Positions 1-5,099 of a DNA stretch of 9,003 nt are shown here, piece after piece; within the stretch, counting starts at the first letter, position 1; each line of letters starts with the position of its first letter. The position numbers and the translations under genes are program-made. Origin of the DNA: Anaerolineae bacterium (lineage in GTDB: Bacteria; Chloroflexota; Anaerolineae; Aggregatilineales; Phototrophicaceae); contig JADLHH010000436.1 of the NCBI GenBank assembly GCA_020848855.1, forward strand, positions 1 to 9,003, in the 5' to 3' direction. The notes beneath the pieces are model-generated. The model was not told where the DNA came from. It made no database searches and saw only the letters and a list, made by a program, of their open reading frames with translations.

Positions 1-39
1 AAGCCTTCTCTCCATTGCATGGCTGGGGTGTGGCTATCC

Positions 40-253
40 GTAGGAGCGGGTCTGAGAGGGTGTTGAAAAAGGTTTATGCCTGTGTTTGCCCCTCACCCCG
101 GCTTACCTTTGGTAAGCTTCCCCTCTCCCACGTAAGCGGGGCGAGGGGAGAAGAACGGTTTTTGTCGCTCGCCCCACCGGTGTGGGAGAGGGACGGCTCA
201 CGAATGTGAGCAGGGTGAGGGGTTTTTCAACACGCTCTGAGACCCGCCCCTAC
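40..253. repeat. Palindrome (GTAGGGGCGGGTCT type) split by an inserted element
   Basis: The left arm GTAGGAGCGGGTCT (40-53) pairs with the right arm AGACCCGCCCCTAC (240-253) at 13 of 14 positions. If 58-242 is removed, the two arms join into a 29-bp near-perfect palindrome centred on TCTGAGA. The arms share the GTAGGGGC/GCCCCTAC ends of the palindromes near 5037 and 7709, so this looks like one member of a REP-like intergenic family that was later interrupted. The arms are seen directly; the history is inferred. Confidence 0.65.
58..235. mobile_element. MITE-like non-coding element with TCTGAGA flanking repeats
   Basis: A 178-bp segment begins GGGTGTTGAAAAA (58-70) and ends with TTTTTCAACACGC (223-235), inverted repeats that match at 12 of 13 positions. 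It is bounded by TCTGAGA at 51-57 and 236-242, consistent with a 7-bp target duplication, although TCTGAGA is itself nearly palindromic. Inside are further hairpins: GCTTACC/GGTAAGC (101-107, 111-117), GCTCAC/GTGAGC (196-201, 206-211), and the longer pair CCCTCTCCCAC/GTGGGAGAGGG (121-131, 182-192). The whole segment could fold into a long imperfect hairpin. No credible reading frame lies within. It would need a transposase supplied elsewhere; the family is not identified. Confidence 0.55.
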
Positions 254-333
254 ACGCGATTCGCCCGGTGAAAAATCTGGCTATGTTCTCTACTGTCGCC
301 CCCTGAATCATTGCGTGGAGAGGGGAGTCGAGC

Positions 334-415
334 ACGTGAGAACGTTCGTACAAAACGGGGTGAGGTCGAGAAAAAACGATGCCCCGATGTTCCCTCCCCA
401 AAACGTGAGAACGTT
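334..415. promoter_or_regulatory. Pair of 13-bp direct repeats upstream of the regulator
   Basis: ACGTGAGAACGTT occurs at 334-346 and again at 403-415, 69 bp apart. In both copies a similar A-rich tail follows (CGTACAAAAC and GACAAAAAC). The core GAACGTT is part of a palindrome, GAACGTTC, in the first copy. The second copy overlaps the first two bases of the TTGACA box at 414-419, where a bound protein would cover the promoter. The intervening and preceding sequence (254-333) shows no gene. That these are operators is inference; the cognate protein is unknown, and the motif differs from the TTATTTC-type sites nearby. Confidence 0.4.
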
Positions 416-442
416 GACAAAAACACATTTCGGGATTATCGT
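414..442 (+). promoter_or_regulatory. Sigma-70-type promoter candidate for the ROK gene
   Basis: A perfect TTGACA -35 box (414-419) is followed after 17 nt by TATCGT (437-442), which matches TATAAT at four of six positions. Transcription would begin near 449, about 30 nt before the GTG start, and would place the 452-472 operator candidate immediately downstream of the start site. The -10 box is weak, so this is a moderate call. Confidence 0.4.
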
Positions 443-451
443 TGAGCTAAC

Positions 452-472
452 TTATTTCGCTCAGTGAAAAAA
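452..472. promoter_or_regulatory. ROK operator candidate 1 (regulator gene)
   Basis: TTATTTC (452-458), a 7-nt spacer, then GAAAAAA (466-472) form an imperfect 21-bp palindrome with 6 of 7 arm positions matching. The same arrangement recurs at 1704-1724, with the spacers sharing TCAGT. The 3' half overlaps the Shine-Dalgarno AAGG (471-474) of the ROK gene. AT-rich TT-A-TTTC / GAAA-TAA half-sites resemble known NagC/Mlc-type ROK operators, so autoregulation is the likely meaning. This is inferred from pattern and position. Confidence 0.5.
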
Positions 473-480
473 GGTCGTTT

Positions 481-1689
481 GTGACCACCCACGTGCGCGG
501 CAACCGAGATCTCATCAAGGCGATGAATCGCAGCCTGATCCTCAACACGCTGCGCCGCGAAGGGAACCTCTCGCGCACCCAACTCACCGACATCTCCGGC
601 TTGAGCGTCGGCGCGGTTTCGCAGATCACGAATGAACTGATCGAAGCGCGCTGGCTGCTCGAAGTGGGGGAAGGCGACTACACCGGCGGGCGGCGGCAGA
701 CGCTGCTGCGCCTGAACCCGGAAGCCGGGTTTGCCATCGGCGTCAAGCTGATGGAAGGGCGTGCGATCTGCGCGGTGACCAACCTCGAAAGCGAAGTCCT
801 GCATTACGCGGAAAGCGAAACCGGCGACGATCATTCGCCCGAAGCGATCAGCACGATTCTGGGCATTTTGATCGACCGCGCCATCGACGAAGCACATCTG
901 CCGGCGCGCAAGCTGTTCGGCGTCGGAATTGGGCTGGCGGGCGTGATCTATTCGCCGTCGGGCATGGTGCATTATTCGCCGTTCTTTGGCTGGAAAGATG
1001 TGCCGCTCGGCGCGCTGGTCGCGGAAAAAATCGGGCTGCCGGTGTACATCGAAAACGACGTGAACACGCTCACGCTGACCGAGCAGTTGTTCGGGGCGGG
1101 GCGGCACGCCGAGCATTTCGTCGTCGCGACGATTGGACGCGGCATCGGCATGGGCATGGTCATCCATCACCAACTGTATCAGGGGAATTCCGGCGGGGTG
1201 GGCGAGTTGGGGCATCTCACGCTCGACCCGAAGGGTCCCCGATGCGACTGCGGGAAGCAGGGTTGTCTGGAAAGTCTGGCGTCGGACACGGCGGTGCTCA
1301 AATACATCCGTGCGGCGATGGAGCAGGGCGAAATCTCGATCGTTCGCCATCCGGCGACGCTGGTGGAGGTCGTCGAAGCGGCGGACGCGGGCGACGCGCT
1401 GGCGCGTTACGCGCTGGCGCGCAGCGGCACGTATTTCGGCATGGGGCTGGCGGCGGTGATCAACCTCCTATGCCCGCCGCTGATCGTGATCAGCGGAGAA
1501 GGGGTCGCCGCCGGCGATCATCGCCTGAGCGCCACCTTCGCGGCGATGAACCAGCACGTTTTCAACGGCTTGATGGACAACGTCAAGGTGGTGGTCAAAC
1601 CCACCGACGACCGGGCATGGGCACGCGGCGCGGCGGGGATGGTCATCGGCAAGGTGTTCGAATCGCCGCTGGTCGTCTCGAAGGGGTAG
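481..1689 (+). CDS. ROK-family transcriptional regulator (NagC/XylR type)
   Basis: A 402-residue ROK protein. Residues about 14-65 form a winged helix-turn-helix (NRSLILNTLRREGNLSRTQL, then GLSVGAVSQITNELIE). The remainder is the actin-like sugar-kinase fold, with the sugar-site END-N motif (ENDVNTLTL), IGRGIGMGM, and the zinc site H245, C255, C257 and C262 in the typical CxCGxxGCxE arrangement. The ATP-binding DxGxT motif of true ROK kinases is absent (GVKLMEGRA stands there), so a sensor-repressor role fits better than a kinase. Length is normal for ROK regulators. The GTG start is supported by AAGG six nt upstream. The gene leads a transporter cluster and probably senses the imported sugar or its breakdown product. 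Operator-like palindromes lie ahead of it and ahead of permease 1. Family assignment is firm; the effector is unknown. Confidence 0.93.
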   Translation: MTTHVRGNRDLIKAMNRSLILNTLRREGNLSRTQLTDISGLSVGAVSQITNELIEARWLLEVGEGDYTGGRRQTLLRLNPEAGFAIGVKLMEGRAICAVTNLESEVLHYAESETGDDHSPEAISTILGILIDRAIDEAHLPARKLFGVGIGLAGVIYSPSGMVHYSPFFGWKDVPLGALVAEKIGLPVYIENDVNTLTLTEQLFGAGRHAEHFVVATIGRGIGMGMVIHHQLYQGNSGGVGELGHLTLDPKGPRCDCGKQGCLESLASDTAVLKYIRAAMEQGEISIVRHPATLVEVVEAADAGDALARYALARSGTYFGMGLAAVINLLCPPLIVISGEGVAAGDHRLSATFAAMNQHVFNGLMDNVKVVVKPTDDRAWARGAAGMVIGKVFESPLVVSKG

Positions 1690-1703
1690 TTTTTTTCAGC
1701 AAT

Positions 1704-1724
1704 TTATTTCAGTCAGTGAAAGAA
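1704..1724. promoter_or_regulatory. ROK operator candidate 2 (transporter genes)
   Basis: TTATTTC (1704-1710), 7-nt spacer, GAAAGAA (1718-1724): arms match at 6 of 7 positions, and the sequence closely resembles site 452-472. It fills most of the 42-nt gap between the regulator and permease 1 and its 3' half runs into the Shine-Dalgarno GAAGG (1722-1726). I see no convincing -35/-10 pair in the gap, so binding may act on a promoter inside the regulator's 3' end or as a block to read-through. A T-run (1690-1696) follows the regulator's stop codon but no strong hairpin precedes it, so I do not call a terminator. Confidence 0.5.
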
Positions 1725-1731
1725 GGTTTCG

Positions 1732-2625
1732 GTGGCAGGGGATTACGGCTGGCAGAAATGGAAGTGGGTGCTGCTGTTCATCGCGCCCAGCCTGATCGGA
1801 CTGCTGCTGTTCATCTTCGTGCCGATTGGCACGTCGCTGTGGCTGTCGTTTCAGGACTGGAATCTGCTGTCGCCGCCGAAGTTCATCGGGCTGGACAACT
1901 TCAGCGAACTGCTGAGCGACCCGGCTTTCTGGAGCGCGTTCCGCTACACGCTCGGCTACATCATCCTGTACATTCCGCCGGTGTTCGTGCTGGCGCTCGG
2001 ACTGGCGCTGCTGCTCAACCAGAAGCTGCGCGGCGTGGTGCTGGTGCGCACGGTGACGTTTCTGCCGGTGGTGGCGTCGTGGGTGGTCGTCTCGCTGATG
2101 TGGAAATGGATTTTCAACCCGCAGTACGGCTTGGTGAATTACGGGCTGTCGTGGTTCGGGATTCAGGGTCCCGCGTGGCTGTTCGACACCAACAGCGCGC
2201 TCTACGCGATGGCGATCACCAGCATCTGGAAAGACCTCGGCTACGTCGCCGTGCTGTACCTGGGCGGCTTGCAGGGGATTTCGGAAGTGTACTACGAAGC
2301 CGCGCGAATCGACGGCGCGAACCAGTGGCAGCGTCTGCGGCACATCACCCTGCCGCTGCTCACGCCGACGATGTTCTTCATCGTGATCATCCTGCTGATC
2401 AATTCGTTTCAGGTATTCGACCAGTTCTGGCTGATGCCGATGCGCGAGAGCGCGGCGGCGCGGCAAATCCAGGTAATCGTGACCGACGTGGTGCGCAACG
2501 CCTTCAGCTACAACCGCATGGGCTACGCTTCGGCGATGTCGTGGGTGCTGTTCGTGCTGATTTTCATCGTCACGTTCGTGCAGTTCCGGCTCCAGAAGCG
2601 GTGGGTGCATTATGAGAATGAGTAA
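1732..2625 (+). CDS. Sugar ABC transporter permease, MalF/UgpA type
   Basis: A 297-residue inner-membrane permease of the CUT1 carbohydrate-importer class (BPD_transp_1 fold). About six hydrophobic segments are visible, near residues 12-38, 68-95, 102-128, 158-182, 215-237 and 267-290. The EAA loop that docks the ATPase begins at E189 (EAARIDGANQWQRLRHITLP). Length suits the short MalF/UgpA group without the large periplasmic loop of E. coli MalF. The GTG start is chosen because AGAAGG lies five nt upstream and the N-terminus WQKWKWVLLFIAPSL is typical of the family. The end overlaps the next gene by 14 bp, implying co-translation and a heterodimeric pore. Substrate cannot be read from sequence. 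Confidence 0.93.
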   Translation: MAGDYGWQKWKWVLLFIAPSLIGLLLFIFVPIGTSLWLSFQDWNLLSPPKFIGLDNFSELLSDPAFWSAFRYTLGYIILYIPPVFVLALGLALLLNQKLRGVVLVRTVTFLPVVASWVVVSLMWKWIFNPQYGLVNYGLSWFGIQGPAWLFDTNSALYAMAITSIWKDLGYVAVLYLGGLQGISEVYYEAARIDGANQWQRLRHITLPLLTPTMFFIVIILLINSFQVFDQFWLMPMRESAAARQIQVIVTDVVRNAFSYNRMGYASAMSWVLFVLIFIVTFVQFRLQKRWVHYENE

Positions 2626-3493
2626 CACGCGCGCCCTGGCTTACGACGCCGGGGAACGGGCGACCGTGCGCCGGCGCGTTCTGCGGCTGCTGGCATATAT
2701 CACGTTTGCCGCGCTGGTGGTGATCATGCTGCTGCCGTTCTGGTGGATGGTGAGCACGTCGCTCAAGACGCAGCAGTACATCCTGCACACGCCGCCGGAA
2801 CTGATCCCGAACCCGCTCAGCTTCGAGAGCTATGCGCAGCTTGCGCAGACCGTCAACCTGGGGCGCACGTTCTTCAACAGCCTGTTCGTCGGCGTGGCTG
2901 GCACGGCGCTGCAGGTGATGCTGGCGGCGATGGCTGCCTACGCTTTCTCGCGGATGCGCTGGCGCGGGCGCAGCGCCGTCTTCATGCTCTATCTGGCGAC
3001 GATGATGATCCCGTCGGTCGTGCTGGTCATCCCCCAGTTCATCGTCGTGCGGATGCTGGGCTGGACGAACACGTATCTGGCGCTGATTGTGCCGCCGCTG
3101 TTCAACGCCTTCGGGACCTTCCTGCTGCGGCAGGCGTTTCTGGCGCTCCCGCGCGATTTCGAGGAAGCCGCCTTCATCGATGGGGCGAATCACTTCACGG
3201 TGTTCTGGCGCGTGCTGCTGCCGCTGGTCAAACCATCGCTGGCGACGCTGATCGTGCTGAGCTTCATGGGGTCGTGGAATTCGTACCTGTGGCCCCTGTT
3301 CGTGGCGCGCGTGGACGCGGTCAAGACGCTGCCGGTGGTGCTGGGCGAGCTGCAGGCGGGTCCGCAGGCGCTGACGCAGTGGAATCTGGTGATGGCGGGG
3401 GCGGTGATTTCGGTGCTGCCGATCCTGATCGCCTATCTGGTCGCGCAGAAGTGGTTTGTGCAGAGCGTGGTCAGCAACGGCATCAAGGGCTAA
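2612..3493 (+). CDS. Sugar ABC transporter permease, MalG/UgpE type
   Basis: A 293-residue partner permease of the CUT1 class. Hydrophobic segments lie near residues 28-54, 88-115, 122-148, 155-175, 207-228 and 262-284. The EAA loop is at about 184-203 (EEAAFIDGANHFTVFWRVLL), and the C-terminus QKWFVQSVVSNGIKG is characteristic of MalG-like proteins. The ATG at 2612 lies inside the end of permease 1; a second in-frame ATG at 2618 is equally possible and would shorten the overlap to 8 bp. No ATPase gene follows, so the complex presumably borrows an MsmX/MalK-like ATPase encoded elsewhere, as is common for CUT1 systems. Confidence 0.93.
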   Translation: MRMSNTRALAYDAGERATVRRRVLRLLAYITFAALVVIMLLPFWWMVSTSLKTQQYILHTPPELIPNPLSFESYAQLAQTVNLGRTFFNSLFVGVAGTALQVMLAAMAAYAFSRMRWRGRSAVFMLYLATMMIPSVVLVIPQFIVVRMLGWTNTYLALIVPPLFNAFGTFLLRQAFLALPRDFEEAAFIDGANHFTVFWRVLLPLVKPSLATLIVLSFMGSWNSYLWPLFVARVDAVKTLPVVLGELQAGPQALTQWNLVMAGAVISVLPILIAYLVAQKWFVQSVVSNGIKG

Positions 3494-3497
3494 GTGG

Positions 3498-3520
3498 ATT
3501 TTCGTTGACGCAACGAAAAT
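3498..3520. promoter_or_regulatory. Perfect 10-bp inverted repeat between permease 2 and binding-protein genes
   Basis: ATTTTCGTTG (3498-3507), a 3-nt loop ACG, and CAACGAAAAT (3511-3520) pair perfectly. It begins 4 nt after the stop codon of permease 2 and lies 42 nt before the binding-protein start. No T-run follows directly, so full termination is unlikely. It could be a processing or mRNA-stability hairpin that raises expression of the binding protein over the permeases, or a DNA site: TTTTCG...CGAAAA is reminiscent of the TTATTTC/GAAANAA sites but with a longer spacer. The function is undecided. Confidence 0.5.
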
Positions 3521-3562
3521 GCGTTCGCTTGAAGACTGTTATCCATATAAGGAGCATGTACC

Positions 3563-4789
3563 ATGGTTCGAAAAGTATTGATTGTCGGGTTGATCCTGAT
3601 GCTGAGCGTCTCGCTGAGCACAGCGTTCGGGCAAGACACTACGACCATCCGTTATTTCACCTTTTCCGCCGCGCCTGACCACGTCGAAGACCTGAACACG
3701 ATCGTGCAGGCGTTCCAGGCGGAAAATCCGGGGATCACGGTCGAAGTCGAGACCGCGCCCTTCAGCGACTACTTCACGCTGCTGCAGGCGGATACCGTCG
3801 GCGGCGCTGCGCCGGACGTCTTCGAGCTGAACTACGAGAATTTCGTCCCCTACGCCGCCAACGGCGTGCTGGCAGACCTGAGCGGCAAGATCAGCACCGA
3901 CGCGCCGTATTACCCGCGCGCGCTGGAAGCGTTCCAGTACCAGGGGGCGCAGTTGGCGCTGCCCGAATCGTTCTCGACGGTGCTGCTGTTCTACAATCAG
4001 GATTTGTTCGATCAGGCGGGCATCGAATACCCGACCGCCGACTGGACGTGGGATGATGCCATGACCGCCGCCAAAGCGATCCGCGCGCTGGGCAGCGATA
4101 CGTGGGGCATCTTCTCGCCGATCCAGTTCTGGGAGTTCTATAAGAAAGCGGCGCAGAACGGTGAGTGCGCGTTCTTCAGCGACGACATGACCGAATCGAC
4201 CATCAATTCGCCCGCTTGCGTGCAGACGCTGGAGACGATGCTCAGCTTCGTCAACGAAGACGTGATGCCCTCGACCGAAGAACTGTCCGGCGTCGCCAAC
4301 GAAGACCTGTTCGCCAGCGGCAAGCTTGGCATGGACGTGATCGGCATCTGGCAGTTCGCCGCCTTCCACGACCTGCCGTTCACGTGGGACGTTCAGATTG
4401 AGCCTGCCATGAACCAGCACGCCCATCACTTCTTCGCCAACGGCGTCGCGGTGTCCGCCAGCTCGTCGAATATCGACGCTGCTGCCAGGTGGGCGGAATT
4501 CCTGACTTCGAGCGAGACGGCTGCCAGCGTGCGCGTCGAAAAGGGCTGGGAACTGCCGGCGCTGGACAAGCCGGAATACGTCGAGGGATACCTGACGCAG
4601 ACGCCGCCCGCCAACCGTCAGGCGGTGTTTGATGCGCTCGAAAGCGCGATTGTCCCGCCGGTCATTGAGCGTCAGAACGAGTTCCAGGACATCGTGAACG
4701 CGGCGCTGTCGCAGGCGGCTGACGGCTCGCTGACGGCGCAGGAAGCGCTCGACCAGGCGAAGACCGAAATCGACGGTCTGCTGGGATAA
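3563..4789 (+). CDS. Extracellular sugar-binding protein, family 1 (MalE/UgpB-like)
   Basis: A 408-residue solute-binding protein that would capture an oligosaccharide outside the membrane and deliver it to the two permeases encoded just upstream. Residues 1-23 form a Sec signal peptide (MVRKVLIVGLILMLSVSLST) with a plausible signal peptidase I site AFG|QD. The mature start TIRYFTFSAAPDHVEDLNTI, the segment GGAAPDVFELNYENFVPYA, the hinge region LALPESFSTVLLFYNQDLFD and the C-terminal AQEALDQAKTEIDGLLG are typical of family 1 binding proteins. There is no lipobox cysteine, so it is not an obvious lipoprotein. The start is well supported: AAGGAG (3549-3554) lies eight nt before the ATG. It follows permease 2 by 69 nt, a gap that contains a hairpin. 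Ligand not predictable. Confidence 0.92.
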   Translation: MVRKVLIVGLILMLSVSLSTAFGQDTTTIRYFTFSAAPDHVEDLNTIVQAFQAENPGITVEVETAPFSDYFTLLQADTVGGAAPDVFELNYENFVPYAANGVLADLSGKISTDAPYYPRALEAFQYQGAQLALPESFSTVLLFYNQDLFDQAGIEYPTADWTWDDAMTAAKAIRALGSDTWGIFSPIQFWEFYKKAAQNGECAFFSDDMTESTINSPACVQTLETMLSFVNEDVMPSTEELSGVANEDLFASGKLGMDVIGIWQFAAFHDLPFTWDVQIEPAMNQHAHHFFANGVAVSASSSNIDAAARWAEFLTSSETAASVRVEKGWELPALDKPEYVEGYLTQTPPANRQAVFDALESAIVPPVIERQNEFQDIVNAALSQAADGSLTAQEALDQAKTEIDGLLG

Positions 4790-4815
4790 GCGACGGCATT
4801 CGATATTTCAATGCA

Positions 4816-4837
4816 GGGGCACGACATGTCGTGCCCC
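4816..4837. repeat. 22-bp perfect palindrome, copy 1
   Basis: GGGGCACGACA is followed directly by its exact reverse complement TGTCGTGCCCC. It lies 26 nt after the binding-protein stop codon and could form a strong stem in RNA, perhaps protecting the transporter mRNA 3' end. No T-run follows, so it is not a standard intrinsic terminator. An identical copy stands at 5037-5058. Confidence 0.8.
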
Positions 4838-4893
4838 ATAGGCATTCAGTTAAGCACAATCGACGATGATGTTTGCTGTTCGACCCCATCCCC

Positions 4894-4936
4894 GCGCTGC
4901 TGCGCAGCGCCTCCCTTCCCCGATTTCAGGGAAGGG
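4894..4936. repeat. Tandem GC-rich hairpins in the spacer before GH31
   Basis: Two adjacent hairpins: GCGCTGC/GCAGCGC (4894-4900, 4904-4910, loop 3 nt) and CCCTTCCC/GGGAAGGG (4913-4920, 4929-4936, loop 8 nt). The second resembles the CCCTCC...GGAGGG hairpin at 7537-7558, suggesting members of one dispersed intergenic repeat. The rest of the 310-nt gap 4790-5099 shows no gene and no clear promoter; short reading frames there are built from the palindromes. Confidence 0.5.
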
Positions 4937-5036
4937 CGCGCGCGCAAGGGCGCGAACACAAAAGCGCGGGCGGACGGATTCGGACGATCAGAGGGCACGA
5001 ACCGGCTCATCAAACAATCCTTAAATTGATGCGCAT

Positions 5037-5058
5037 GGGGCACGACATGTCGTGCCCC
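5037..5058. repeat. 22-bp perfect palindrome, copy 2
   Basis: Identical to 4816-4837, 221 bp further on and 41 nt before the GH31 start codon. Its right flank (TAC) gives the GCCCCTAC end seen in the other intergenic palindromes of this window. Depending on transcription start it would lie in or just upstream of the GH31 5' leader. Confidence 0.8.
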
Positions 5059-5099
5059 TACGCAACATATTTTTCTCCATCCACCGGGCTTGAGGCAGC

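Noticed and set aside
15..209. Small + strand frame in the left repeat region
   Set aside because: It lies almost wholly in the palindrome and MITE-like element; its codons derive from hairpin arms.
436..1350. Antisense frame (304 codons) opposite the ROK regulator
   Set aside because: Low-complexity Arg/His/Gln-rich translation, a shadow of a gene with intact helix-turn-helix and zinc motifs.
1242..2615. Frame of 457 codons spanning the ROK end and permease 1
   Set aside because: Arg/Gly/Ala-rich out-of-frame reading across two well-supported genes; no motif.
3505..3551. Promoter directly ahead of the binding protein (TTGACG with a TATAAG box)
   Set aside because: Spacing is wrong for the pair, and the TATAAG overlaps the Shine-Dalgarno sequence of the same gene.
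4816..4845. Intrinsic terminator after the binding-protein gene
   Set aside because: The stem is strong but is followed by ATAGGC and not a T-run, and the identical palindrome sits before GH31 too, so repeat identity explains it better.
4811..5043. Small frames over the 22-bp palindromes (translations containing GHDMSCP)
   Set aside because: The shared peptide comes simply from the repeated palindrome; no upstream signal or homology recognised.
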